A DNA stretch of 39,144 nucleotides from an uncultured Bacteroidales bacterium. Lineage in GTDB: Bacteria > Bacteroidota > Bacteroidia > Bacteroidales > JAUNSR01. The DNA is taken from assembly GCA_947074145.1 (NCBI GenBank), contig CAMTOJ010000031.1:1-39144 (forward strand), in the 5' to 3' direction. The notes below the pieces were generated by a model. It made no database searches. It saw only the letters and a list, made by a program, of their open reading frames with translations, and had not been told where the DNA came from. The translations under genes were made by a program, and so were the position numbers. The stretch's first letter is position 1. The number at the start of each line of letters is the position of its first letter. Below, in pieces: positions 26,377 through 34,505 of this stretch.

Positions 26377-27633
26377 TTATTTCCTTTTTTTGACAAATTT
26401 ATATCCTATACAAAACTCCATGTTTTCAGCTTCACTAAAATTATGAGCCTTGATGCCATAACCTATATAGAGATTGCCTGATTTTCTAAAATGATATCTC
26501 AGATTAGCTCGTTGATAAAACCGACTATCGTTTTGTCTTATCCCATATTCACGATACATATATCTACCTACAGCAACAAATCCCGATATATTACGATAAT
26601 AAAATTCATGATTAATAGATATCCCGCAGGCAAGACGCGAATATTTCAAACCTTTCACGGCATCTTGTCCATAAAGCATTTTATCCCATTTCTTATTATT
26701 TTCGATATCCTGTTTATAGAAAAAATCCAATCCAAGTCCACTTGCACACATCTGTGAATATCTATAAAGAAAAGTATTATAAAGGGCTAGTTTAGGGCTT
26801 TTTGTAAAAGAAAGAGTGTTTATCTTTTCACCGTTATCTCGCTTTTCTTCATACATTTCCCATTGTTCGACAGATGTTTGAATTCCTCCAACAAGACACA
26901 GATCATAATTGAATCCTTTATTCTCAATCTCATGTTTCACATCTTTCGGAGCTGTAAAGTCTTCGACAGGATTTATCAGATATCTCATCGACATATTTAT
27001 CCCTTTCATATTCATCCCTCTGTTAGGCATACCCATTCTTCCGTTTGAATAGTGTCTGACCTCAGCCCCTATCCCTATTTCAATGTTGCGCATCAACATA
27101 TATTTCAGAGAAAGCGAACCTGCAACATTTACAAGAAGAGGGTAGCCGGCATATTCTTCCCATGCATTATCTTTTATGTCAAAACTTTTAGGAGAGTAAA
27201 CGAGTCCGAATTGAAATGAGAAATCGACTCTGAATTTATGAAATCTCTTAATCGGCGCATCTATATACCAATAAGCAGAATAAACATCACCTTTAATAGA
27301 ATTATTTTTTAGTTTGATTCGAGAATTGTCGGTAAATGAAAGAGCGAGCCCGGAAACCGGATAATTGTATACTTTATCGTAATAATTAGAGTCGGCAGGG
27401 GTACTTTGGAAACCTATACGAAGAGTATATATATCATTATAAGGATTATCAATTAAAACATTTTTCTCATCATCTGATCTGATAACGGTATTTGAAGAGA
27501 AATTACCTTCCAAAGAGATATGCTTATACATATTTTGGGTAAATCCTTCATAAATATTTATTATACTGCATATAATTACTATTATACACTTTCCAAAAAT
27601 CAACTTCCCCGATCTACTCTTCAACATCAACAT
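26377..27633 (-). CDS. PagL-like lipid A deacylase (acyloxyacyl hydrolase-type barrel)
   Basis: This 418-residue protein has an N-terminal hydrophobic signal (about 10-32, ending GFTQ). The C-terminal barrel ends MEFCIGYKFVKKRK. Residues 190-207 (AEVRHYSNGRMGMPNRGM) match the PagL active-site pattern HxSN....PNxG, with His194 and Ser196. PagL enzymes are outer-membrane barrels that remove the 3-position acyl chain from lipid A. This protein is much longer than proteobacterial PagL (about 170 residues), as Bacteroidota relatives tend to be. It is a single gene with long flanking non-coding DNA. Assignment rests mainly on the motif, and activity on lipid A is inferred. Confidence 0.65.
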   Translation of the reverse strand: MLMLKSRSGKLIFGKCIIVIICSIINIYEGFTQNMYKHISLEGNFSSNTVIRSDDEKNVLIDNPYNDIYTLRIGFQSTPADSNYYDKVYNYPVSGLALSFTDNSRIKLKNNSIKGDVYSAYWYIDAPIKRFHKFRVDFSFQFGLVYSPKSFDIKDNAWEEYAGYPLLVNVAGSLSLKYMLMRNIEIGIGAEVRHYSNGRMGMPNRGMNMKGINMSMRYLINPVEDFTAPKDVKHEIENKGFNYDLCLVGGIQTSVEQWEMYEEKRDNGEKINTLSFTKSPKLALYNTFLYRYSQMCASGLGLDFFYKQDIENNKKWDKMLYGQDAVKGLKYSRLACGISINHEFYYRNISGFVAVGRYMYREYGIRQNDSRFYQRANLRYHFRKSGNLYIGYGIKAHNFSEAENMEFCIGYKFVKKRK

Positions 27634-27947
27634 CTCAGGTTTTTTTTGATTAATATCTTATTGTAAAAAACTCAATAACGACAAAGTATTTAATTCATCC
27701 TTTGTTAAATTAAAAACAAATCAAAAGCAAAAAAGATGATATAATTATTGATGTAAAGTAGTGAAATAAGGAGATTTAAGTGTTGTTATGGCATTTTTTA
27801 CTACTATTTGTAATTTGGTAGATTTAGAGCGATTCCTCTATATATTTGTCATTTTTTGCTTGATGAATTATAATAAATATATATATGTAATCAGTCTATT
27901 TAACCCAAAGTTGTTTTTGCTTCACTTAGTTGGTTGTTAATAGATAA

Positions 27948-28000
27948 CTTGCAAGGTGTCAGTCTAATCCTTGCAAGGTGTAAGTTGAAACCTTGCAAGG
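27948..28000. repeat. Three CTTGCAAGG palindromic motifs at exact 22-bp period
   Basis: CTTGCAAGG begins at 27948, 27970 and 27992. The core CTTGCAAG is a perfect palindrome, and copies 2 and 3 extend to CCTTGCAAGG. The first two are followed by TGT, the third by AGC. The intervening bases differ. A period of 22 bp places all copies on the same DNA face, which suits a protein-binding array, but a decaying minisatellite is also possible. Confidence 0.8.
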
Positions 28001-28146
28001 AGCAGCAAAAGTATTAACTAAAAAATTGAATTTTCTAATTTTATTAGTGATTTGTCAAATGTATATTTATTCTATTCACAACAGGATTACTTTCTCTTCA
28101 CTAAGAAATTTTAGTGATTCGATGCCAGAAAATTGAAGTTGCGGAT

Positions 28147-28190
28147 CAAAAAAAAGGATATGTCGGTTTTGTGACAAACACGACATATCC
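28147..28190 (-). terminator. Terminator of the GH43 gene
   Basis: GGATATGTCG (28156-28165) pairs exactly with CGACATATCC (28181-28190). On the reverse strand eight T follow the stem. It lies 30 bases past the GH43 stop codon. Confidence 0.9.
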
Positions 28191-28219
28191 ACAATGTATA
28201 AACTTCTGTTATGAATTTT

Positions 28220-29587
28220 TTAATCTACATAGATATCCCAGATAGCAACATCTGATTTGAAATCGAAGCGAATAAATTTTGCATTTTGGTCTACCTTTAA
28301 TTTAAAAGGTGATCCAACACTATTGATTCCATCATTAGAGTAAAATTTGTTCCATTCATTACCGTCGGTAGATATAGAACATTCGAAAGAATATTTCTCC
28401 CATGGATATTCAAATAGTATTGTGATCTCTTTAATATTTTCCTCCTTTAAAAGACTCATCTCAAGAGAAGCCTCCTTATCATCTTTAGAGGGAGCCCAAA
28501 GAGTTTGGAAACTGTTATCAAGAACATTTGAAGCATCGCAATATTTATCTCTCGAAGAGCTTGCTATTACATTGATATTTTTTATAGTTCCTTTTTGCTT
28601 AGTAACTCCCAGTTTTGGCATAGTAAAAGCATCGGTCGGGATTACATTGTTGATTTTACCATCTGTTTCAGAGAATGTAAACTTATCCATACACATTTGG
28701 CGATATGCAGTACCCTCGATGAATGGTAGTCTATGTTTGTGATAAAGAATATACAGTTCATTATTTATAGTTGTAAGAGTATGATGTCCCGGGCCATATA
28801 CCTGTTTCGACGGATCTTTTTCGAGTATCGGACTATTATCAGCCTCAATGAAAGGACCGAAAGGTGAGTCGGATACAGCATATCTTACTTTATAACTGTC
28901 TTCAATTGTAATTCCGTCTGAATAAGTCAGATAATACTTATCATCTTTTCTTATCACAAAAGGAGCCTCAAAATAGTTGGTAGGGGTGATCTCTTTAGCT
29001 TCGGAGATAAACGTATGCATGTCGTCTGCCATTTCAGCAACATAACATCTTCCATTAGTCCAATTCCAGCCGGACCCCCAATAAAGATAATTTTTACCGT
29101 CATTATCAATAAAAACTTCTGCATCTATCACATGGCAATAACCAGTCTTATCATATTCAAGAAGAGGTTTGTCGCCTAAAATATTTTTCCATGGCCCAAG
29201 AGGTTGATCAGCTACACCTGCCCATACTTCAGAACCTACGGATATATACATATAATATTTATCTCCTTTTTTGATTACAGATGGAGCCCATACATTACTG
29301 TTTCCGGAATTGGCAGTTGTACAAGCCGCTTTAGTAGGCCAGTTAAGTTGTTCATATTCCCAATTTTGAAAATCTTCAGTAACCCAACAAGATAGAGAAT
29401 CACCACCCCATGGATCAATAGTGGCATATATATAGTATTTACCATTATTTTCAACAACACTCGGATCGGCAAAATAGCCGGGAAGGATTGGATTTGAAAT
29501 AGTGACTGTGTCTTTAGCACTTTGCTCGCATCCTGTAAAAACAGAAGTAATGAGCATAAGAATACCGGGAATAGTTTTGAAATTCAT
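28220..29587 (-). CDS. Glycoside hydrolase family 43 lipoprotein with C-terminal discoidin-like domain
   Basis: This 455-residue lipoprotein has its lipobox Cys at residue 20 (VFTGC). The five-bladed propeller of GH43 opens with NPILPGYFADPSVV, holding the probable base Asp41. Asp155 (VIDAEVFID) is the likely pKa modulator and Glu207 (YFEAPFV) the likely acid. YGPGHHT near residue 270 is another family feature. The C-terminal 130 residues (ASNVLDNSFQTLWAPS ... FIRFDFKSDVAIWDIYVD) look like an F5/8-type C binding domain. GH43 enzymes act on arabinan, xylan or arabinoxylan side chains; the substrate here is not determined. No SusC/SusD pair is adjacent, so it is not an obvious polysaccharide-utilisation locus. 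Confidence 0.9.
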   Translation of the reverse strand: MNFKTIPGILMLITSVFTGCEQSAKDTVTISNPILPGYFADPSVVENNGKYYIYATIDPWGGDSLSCWVTEDFQNWEYEQLNWPTKAACTTANSGNSNVWAPSVIKKGDKYYMYISVGSEVWAGVADQPLGPWKNILGDKPLLEYDKTGYCHVIDAEVFIDNDGKNYLYWGSGWNWTNGRCYVAEMADDMHTFISEAKEITPTNYFEAPFVIRKDDKYYLTYSDGITIEDSYKVRYAVSDSPFGPFIEADNSPILEKDPSKQVYGPGHHTLTTINNELYILYHKHRLPFIEGTAYRQMCMDKFTFSETDGKINNVIPTDAFTMPKLGVTKQKGTIKNINVIASSSRDKYCDASNVLDNSFQTLWAPSKDDKEASLEMSLLKEENIKEITILFEYPWEKYSFECSISTDGNEWNKFYSNDGINSVGSPFKLKVDQNAKFIRFDFKSDVAIWDIYVD

Positions 29588-29717
29588 ATTGTTTAATTTG
29601 TTAATAAATAAGCATCAGGTGTAAAAATAAAAATAACCATAAAATTGCTATCATGATTATTGTTCAAAAGTGTCCGAAAATAGTGTCGGATCAAAGAGAG
29701 AATATATATATATGTAT

Positions 29718-30425
29718 TTATTCGAAATAGAAAACCAAAGAAACAAGTCTTGACTTAATATTGCTGATAGAGTTAGTATATTTAAGATCTTCCTTTTCAT
29801 GAAGATCGGGTCTATTTTTCTTGAGTAAATCAAGGAGACCTAAGCCGAAACGCAGCTCCGGAATTAACTTGAAATATGGAAGATATATATCTACTCCGAC
29901 ACCTACTTCGGCAAGAAGATCGAAACGATTGAGCACTATTGGGGTATCCTTTCTTTTCGATACGTCGAAAGAGGGTGTAAATCCACCTACAAGGTATGGT
30001 CTATAATTGTTAACCCTTTTCGCACTATATTTTATAAGGATAGGCACATTTACATAATTTGATTTAATGTCTTGCGATATCCACTGATTTGAAACATGTT
30101 CTTTGAAATATACATTTTTATTACCGAAGCACATATTGGGCGTTATTCGCAGATTCAGACGTTCTGTAAAAGCATAATCGGCAAGTAGTCCGACAGTAAA
30201 GCCCGGAGAGAATTCCGGAATTTCAGCATACCATTGTTCACCGTCGTCTGTTTTGAATCCTGAGTGAGAGAATGCAAGGTCCTGAGAGTGTATTCCAAGC
30301 AAAAAGCCGAAATGTATACGTCTCTGATCTACATATGGAGTGTTTTTTACACGCTCACTTTGAGAGTATAAAAAAATTGTATTTGAAATTATGATTGTAA
30401 AAAGAAGAAATATTTTTCTGATCAT
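29718..30425 (-). CDS. porT: Type IX secretion system protein PorT
   Basis: This 235-residue protein has a signal peptide (MIRKIFLLFTIIISNTIFLYSQ) and an eight-stranded-type barrel. Features such as RRIHFGFLLGIHSQDLAF, YVNVPILIKYSAKRVNNYRPYLVGG and SRLVSLVFYFE fit PorT, an outer-membrane barrel needed for T9SS assembly in Porphyromonas. The reading frame extends to a GTG at 30437, but ATG 30425 starts directly at the signal peptide. Length matches the family. It is transcribed away from the ferredoxin gene. Confidence 0.82.
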   Translation of the reverse strand: MIRKIFLLFTIIISNTIFLYSQSERVKNTPYVDQRRIHFGFLLGIHSQDLAFSHSGFKTDDGEQWYAEIPEFSPGFTVGLLADYAFTERLNLRITPNMCFGNKNVYFKEHVSNQWISQDIKSNYVNVPILIKYSAKRVNNYRPYLVGGFTPSFDVSKRKDTPIVLNRFDLLAEVGVGVDIYLPYFKLIPELRFGLGLLDLLKKNRPDLHEKEDLKYTNSISNIKSRLVSLVFYFE

Positions 30426-30603
30426 ACAATGCGACACTTTAAAAAGAGAAAACCTTAAATAAAAAGTTGTTATAGTAAAACGTTTTTATCACCTATTTAT
30501 TATATAAAGTTGCAGATATCTCCGATTCAAGCTGTAAAAATAGATATCGTTTTTTTTATTATACAAAATTTTCAACATTAATAAAAAAAGAGTTGGTTTT
30601 GAT

Positions 30604-30633
30604 TTTGATGTTTTGGGAAAAGCTCTAAATTTG
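30604..30633 (+). promoter_or_regulatory. Promoter of the ferredoxin gene
   Basis: TTTG (30604-30607) is followed after 18 bases by TAAATTTG (30626-30633), an exact -7 match. Another TTTG at 30598-30601 gives a 24-base spacer. The leader would be about 35 bases. Confidence 0.5.
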
Positions 30634-30674
30634 TAATGCTAAAATAGTACTAATAAATTAAACTTGTAAACAAA

Positions 30675-30845
30675 ATGGCTTACGTAATTTCAGAAGATTG
30701 TATCGCTTGCGGTACATGTATCGATGAATGTCCGGTTTCAGCTATCTCTGAAGGTGATATCTACAAAATCAACGCTGATACTTGTACTGATTGTGGTACT
30801 TGTGCAGACGTTTGTCCTACAGAGGCTATCTCTCCGGCAAAGTAA
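30675..30845 (+). CDS. 2[4Fe-4S] ferredoxin
   Basis: This short gene encodes 56 residues, beginning MAYVISEDCIACGTCIDECP and ending EAISPAK. Two CxxCxxCxxxCP motifs (Cys 9, 12, 15, 19 and 37, 40, 43, 47) ligate two [4Fe-4S] clusters, as in clostridial-type ferredoxins. It is a soluble low-potential electron carrier, for example for pyruvate:ferredoxin oxidoreductase, hydrogenase or Rnf. It is monocistronic, with a promoter upstream and a strong hairpin downstream. It suggests anaerobic metabolism. Its codons are richer in C-ending forms (ATC, TAC, AAC) than neighbouring genes, consistent with high expression. Confidence 0.95.
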   Translation: MAYVISEDCIACGTCIDECPVSAISEGDIYKINADTCTDCGTCADVCPTEAISPAK

Positions 30846-30865
30846 TTTGATTTTTTACTAATCAA

Positions 30866-30914
30866 AATAATAAGAGCGTTTAAGATATAATATCTTAACG
30901 CTCTTATTATTTTA
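30866..30914. terminator. Bidirectional terminator between ferredoxin and tatC
   Basis: AATAATAAGAGCGTT (30866-30880) pairs with AACGCTCTTATTATT (30897-30911) in a 15-bp stem, with further pairing inside. It is flanked by T-rich sequence on both strands. Confidence 0.85.
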
Positions 30915-30994
30915 TACCTATTTATATAGATTAAATTGGATGACCGTTCACGAATAGTAGCGGTTTTATTTTCTATATTATTCTTTTTTCTTGT

Positions 30995-31786
30995 TTAATC
31001 TTTTACAAGAAATGCGCTTAGTTCAAAAAGTAACCATAAAGGGAAGAAAAGCAGAAGCATCGAGAATGGATCTGCAGGAGTTAGTATGGCAGCCAATATC
31101 ATAAGTGCTACGATGGCATGTTTGCGATATTGACTAAAGAATCGACGTTTCAATAATCCCATGGCTGAGAGTAGTTTGCATAAAAGCGGAAGTTCAAATG
31201 CCAAACCGAGCAAAAAAATCAATGAAAGAAAATTCGACATATAAGACTCGAGAGATATTGCATTCTCTATCAGACTACTTACAGTGTATGTTGCGAAAAA
31301 ACGTAGTGTAAGTGGGAAAATCATAAAATATCCAACTAAAATCCCTGTATAGAAAAGTATATTTCCAAATGAAAAGGCATAAATCACACTCCTTCTTTCA
31401 TGAGCATATAATGCAGGCGAAATAAAATTCCACAAGTGATACATTAATATGGGAAATGAGAATATCAGCCCCAACCAAAATGAGGTTGAAAGATGAGTGT
31501 AAAATTGTGCATTAAGATTATAATTGATAAGATCAATGCTGAAAGGGGCACATAATGCATCGAATACACCAATCGGAGCAAGTGCAGAGCATAATTTACG
31601 ATATACAATGAAATCTGAACTGCACGGAGCAAGTATCACATTGTCAAAAATCTTATTCATGAAAATAAAAAAGATTGTTGAAAATGCTATAATCGTAAGT
31701 ATGGCCCGGATCATTACGGCGCGGAAAGCGTCTATATGATCCCAGAATGACATTTGTTCAAGTTGTTCGTTTTCTTCCTGAATCAT
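30995..31786 (-). CDS. tatC: Sec-independent protein translocase TatC
   Basis: This 263-residue polytopic protein has about six membrane helices, with the family opening MSFWDHIDAFRAVMIRAI and the periplasmic-loop feature LSTSFWLGLIFSFPILMYHLWNFISPAL. TatC is the receptor for twin-arginine signal peptides in the cytoplasmic membrane. It overlaps tatA by four bases (ATGA), indicating translational coupling. Internal Met12 (MSFWDH) is an alternative start. No tatB is seen; a TatAC minimal system is usual in Bacteroidota. Confidence 0.95.
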   Translation of the reverse strand: MIQEENEQLEQMSFWDHIDAFRAVMIRAILTIIAFSTIFFIFMNKIFDNVILAPCSSDFIVYRKLCSALAPIGVFDALCAPFSIDLINYNLNAQFYTHLSTSFWLGLIFSFPILMYHLWNFISPALYAHERRSVIYAFSFGNILFYTGILVGYFMIFPLTLRFFATYTVSSLIENAISLESYMSNFLSLIFLLGLAFELPLLCKLLSAMGLLKRRFFSQYRKHAIVALMILAAILTPADPFSMLLLFFPLWLLFELSAFLVKD

Positions 31787-31968
31787 TTTTTATTATTGTC
31801 ATCTTTTATTTCATCCTCTATCTCTCTCATTCCGTCTTTGAAGCTTTTTACCCCTTTTCCTAAACCTTTCATAAGTTCAGGAATCTTTTTCCCTCCGAAA
31901 AGTAAAACAATAAGAAGAGCGATAACGATAATTTCCCAGTGTCCCGGTATGAAAAACATACTATTCAT
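31783..31968 (-). CDS. tatA: Sec-independent protein translocase TatA
   Basis: This 61-residue protein has the classic TatA/E arrangement. An N-terminal membrane helix (HWEIIVIALLIVLLFGG) ends at the Phe-Gly hinge. An amphipathic helix (KKIPELMKGLGKGVKSFKDGM) and a charged tail follow. It forms the pore-like component of the Tat translocon. It is the first gene of the tatA-tatC operon. ATG 31968 and Met4 are both possible starts. Confidence 0.95.
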   Translation of the reverse strand: MNSMFFIPGHWEIIVIALLIVLLFGGKKIPELMKGLGKGVKSFKDGMREIEDEIKDDNNKK

Positions 31969-31993
31969 AATAATAATTAGGTTAGAATTTATA

Positions 31994-32001
31994 CAAATAT
32001 A
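31994..32001 (-). promoter_or_regulatory. Candidate -7 box for tatAC
   Basis: On the reverse strand this reads TATATTTG, an exact TAnnTTTG, 26 bases before the tatA ATG. No clear -33 element is present. Confidence 0.4.
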
Positions 32002-32018
32002 GTCCTATGTATTAAACA

Positions 32019-32052
32019 TTTGGTTGTTGATAAAGTTTTTTTTATAGTTTTG
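32019..32052 (+). promoter_or_regulatory. Promoter of fabD
   Basis: TTTG (32019-32022) and TAGTTTTG (32045-32052) are separated by 22 bases. The start codon lies 28 bases downstream, giving a leader of about 20 bases. Confidence 0.55.
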
Positions 32053-32079
32053 CATTTGTATTACAAAAAATAAGAAAAT

Positions 32080-32955
32080 ATGAAAGCATACGTTTTTCCC
32101 GGACAGGGAGCTCAATTCGTTGGAATGGGCAAAGAACTATATGAAACTTCTGATAAAGCAAAAGAACTTTTTGAAAAGGCAAATGATATTCTTGGTTTTA
32201 GAATCACAGATCTAATGTTTGAAGGAACAGAAGAGGATTTGCGACAAACTAAGGTTACTCAGCCTGCAGTTTTTCTTGTATCGGTTATTCCTGCGTTGAT
32301 TGATCCTTCAGTTAAACCTGATATGGTGGCAGGTCACTCTTTGGGTGAATTCTCAGCACTTGTAGTTTCTGGAGCTTTATCGTTTGAAGATGGGTTGAAA
32401 CTTGTTTCAAAAAGAGCAGAGGCTATGCAGAAAGCATGTGAAGTCAGACCATCAACAATGGCAGCCGTTATTGGTCTTGATGATGAAAAGGTTGAAGAGG
32501 TTTGTAACCATATAAAAGAGGAGATTGTGGTTGCGGCTAATTATAATTGTCCTGGACAAATCGTAATTTCCGGATCAGAAGAGGGTATCGCTATTGCTTG
32601 TGAAAAAATGACAGAGGCAGGAGCCAAAAGAGCATTGAAACTTAAGGTAGGTGGTGCATTCCATTCTCCATTAATGAATCCGGCAAAAGAGGAGCTTGCT
32701 CAGGCTATCAACAATACAGATTTTAAAGCGCCTAATTGTCCGATTTATCAAAATATTGACGCTCTTCCTCATACAGAGCCTGACACTATCAAAAATAATT
32801 TGATTGCACAGCTTACCGGTGCAGTGCGTTGGACTCAGATAGTTAAGAATATGATCAATGACGGAACAACTTCATTCGTAGAGGTTGGACCGGGCACAGT
32901 GCTTCAGGGATTAATTAAGAAGATTGACAGAAGTGCAGAGGCTTTGTCATTTTAA
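32080..32955 (+). CDS. fabD: Malonyl-CoA:ACP transacylase
   Basis: This 291-residue enzyme transfers malonyl from CoA to acyl carrier protein to start fatty-acid elongation. The N-terminus reads MKAYVFPGQGAQFVGMG. The nucleophile Ser87 lies in AGHSLGEFSALVVSGAL, the conserved Arg112 in SKRAEAMQKA, and the catalytic His195 in GGAFHSPLM. VEVGPGTVLQGLIKKI is the usual C-terminal motif. Length is normal. It is a single gene here between its own promoter and terminator, away from other fab genes. Confidence 0.96.
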   Translation: MKAYVFPGQGAQFVGMGKELYETSDKAKELFEKANDILGFRITDLMFEGTEEDLRQTKVTQPAVFLVSVIPALIDPSVKPDMVAGHSLGEFSALVVSGALSFEDGLKLVSKRAEAMQKACEVRPSTMAAVIGLDDEKVEEVCNHIKEEIVVAANYNCPGQIVISGSEEGIAIACEKMTEAGAKRALKLKVGGAFHSPLMNPAKEELAQAINNTDFKAPNCPIYQNIDALPHTEPDTIKNNLIAQLTGAVRWTQIVKNMINDGTTSFVEVGPGTVLQGLIKKIDRSAEALSF

Positions 32956-32979
32956 ACAAAACTATTATATGATTTAATT

Positions 32980-33023
32980 AAATGCCTGCTAAATATCGTT
33001 GTGATTTTTAGCAGGCATTTTTT
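32980..33023 (+). terminator. Terminator of fabD
   Basis: AAATGCCTGCTAAA (32980-32993) pairs exactly with TTTAGCAGGCATTT (33007-33020), followed by T residues. Confidence 0.9.
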
Positions 33024-33084
33024 ATATGAAGTAATAATATTGATAAATTATATAGTCTCATAATATCTAACAAAATCTTGATAT

Positions 33085-34425
33085 ATGATAAAACACAAAC
33101 TTCGAATTCTAATCCTGCTCATAATACTTCTTTTCGTTAACTCAAAATCTTCATTGATCAATGCAAAAGACCATGATAAGACGCAAAGTCATCAGCAGAA
33201 TAATGAGGAGGTAAAACTAAGATTATTTGATTATGTTGTAGCGAAAGATGGCAGCGGCGATGGCACAACAATTCAGAGTGCTTTCGATGCCGCAATTGAA
33301 AAAGAGAATAGTTATTTGATTTTTGTAAAAAATGGAATATATGATTTTGATATCGATGGTTATGCCAGTCTTGAATCAGCAAAAAGAAATGTTAGTCTTA
33401 TAGGTCAGAGCAAAACAGATGTTGTTTTAAGAGGATCACGAAAAGCCGGGAGTGGAGCTTCTCCTGATTTCCGAACATCTTTGTGTCAGACTCTTGCTAT
33501 TTTTGGTGATAATTTCTACTGTGAGAATATAACAATAGAAAATAGAGTAAATGCGAATATTGCACCACTTGGAGTGGCATTAAAAGTATATGCAGATAAA
33601 GCTATATTTAAGAATGTACGACTTCTGGGTTATCAGGATACTCATCTGACATCAAATAAAGGAAACCATCGACAATACTATCTTGATTGTGAAATTCATG
33701 GAACAGTAGATTTTATTTTCGGTAATGGTATCTGTTATTTTGATAAAAATTTACTTTATCTCGAACCGCGTCCTAACGGCTCAAATTCGGGAAACTGTAT
33801 AACTGCAGCTGCTACATCAGATGAAAATAGTTTCGGATACATTTTTAATAATTGTATTATTGACGGACCCGATTCACAGAATGGAAAATATAGATTGGGT
33901 CGACCATGGAAAAATTCTCCACGAGTAGTCTATTTAAATACAATCATGAAAATAGAGCCGGCATCGATAGGTTGGGGAGATATGCCAAAGAATGCTCCGA
34001 CACCCAAGCTAATGGCAGAATATAACAGTAGAAATAAACATAATGATACAGTTGATCTAAGTGGAAGAAAGATCTCATATTTAAGATCTGATTGTGAGGA
34101 TTGGAGAGTTGCGAAAAATATACTCTGTTGTCAGGATGCAGCCGATTATAATATTGAAAATGTTTTGGCAGGGAAAGATGGTTGGAATCCGCGAATTAAA
34201 ACAACCTCTGTTTCTGCTCCCAAGAATGTATCTTATGACGGAAATATAGTTTCATGGGATCGGGTTGATGATGCTATATGTTATTGGATTTTCATTGATA
34301 ATGTTGCTATGTTTCAGACATGTGATTTAACTTATACTATATCTGTTTCTTCAGAAAATATAAAAGTAGCTTCTGTTTCGCGATATGGAGCCTTAAGTCC
34401 ACATTCTTCTGTTCTTAAGAACTAA
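33085..34425 (+). CDS. Secreted pectinesterase-family protein (carbohydrate esterase 8)
   Basis: This 446-residue protein has a signal peptide (about 1-27) and a right-handed beta-helix of the pectin methylesterase family. The signature regions are GYQDTHL (Gln184, Asp185), DFIFGNG (Asp209) and LGRPWK (Arg273, Trp275), matching the catalytic Asp pair, one oxyanion Gln and the Arg-Trp pair. In the first conserved segment, PLGVALKVYADKAIF, the usual Gln appears to be Leu162. This may reduce activity or shift specificity. The last 80 residues (APKNVSYDGNIVSWDRVDDAICYWIF) form a fibronectin-like domain. The family de-esterifies pectin. It stands alone between fabD and meaB, without pectate lyase neighbours. 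Confidence 0.88.
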   Translation: MIKHKLRILILLIILLFVNSKSSLINAKDHDKTQSHQQNNEEVKLRLFDYVVAKDGSGDGTTIQSAFDAAIEKENSYLIFVKNGIYDFDIDGYASLESAKRNVSLIGQSKTDVVLRGSRKAGSGASPDFRTSLCQTLAIFGDNFYCENITIENRVNANIAPLGVALKVYADKAIFKNVRLLGYQDTHLTSNKGNHRQYYLDCEIHGTVDFIFGNGICYFDKNLLYLEPRPNGSNSGNCITAAATSDENSFGYIFNNCIIDGPDSQNGKYRLGRPWKNSPRVVYLNTIMKIEPASIGWGDMPKNAPTPKLMAEYNSRNKHNDTVDLSGRKISYLRSDCEDWRVAKNILCCQDAADYNIENVLAGKDGWNPRIKTTSVSAPKNVSYDGNIVSWDRVDDAICYWIFIDNVAMFQTCDLTYTISVSSENIKVASVSRYGALSPHSSVLKN

Positions 34426-34474
34426 AAAATCAGTCATATTTATCAAATCGTGAATAAATATGACTGATTTTTTT
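34424..34474. terminator. Bidirectional terminator between pectinesterase and meaB
   Basis: The arms 34424-34443 and 34454-34473 are nearly perfect reverse complements (core ATCAGTCATATTTAT). A/T runs on both sides serve both converging genes. Confidence 0.9.
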
Positions 34475-34505
34475 ATTTGAGAAATTCAAATATAAGTGAT
34501 CTATA

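Larger units (their letters stand above)
27634..28219. other. 586-bp non-coding region with a periodic palindrome cluster
   Basis: No credible coding frame is present. Its main content is three CTTGCAAGG motifs at 22-bp spacing (27948-28000) and the GH43 terminator (28147-28190). A small inverted repeat TCACTAA/TTAGTGA lies at 28098-28117. The promoter for the PagL-like gene should be near 27640-27700; only an imperfect box (ATACTTTG on the reverse strand) was seen. Confidence 0.55.

Noticed and set aside
27948..28000. CRISPR-like array of CTTGCAAGG
   Set aside because: The repeat is only 9-10 bases and the spacing 22 bases, both too short for CRISPR.
28220..34425. Pectin/arabinan polysaccharide-utilisation locus made of GH43 and pectinesterase
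   Set aside because: The two genes are about 3.5 kb apart on opposite strands, separated by porT, ferredoxin, tat and fabD genes, and no SusC/SusD pair or sensor is present.
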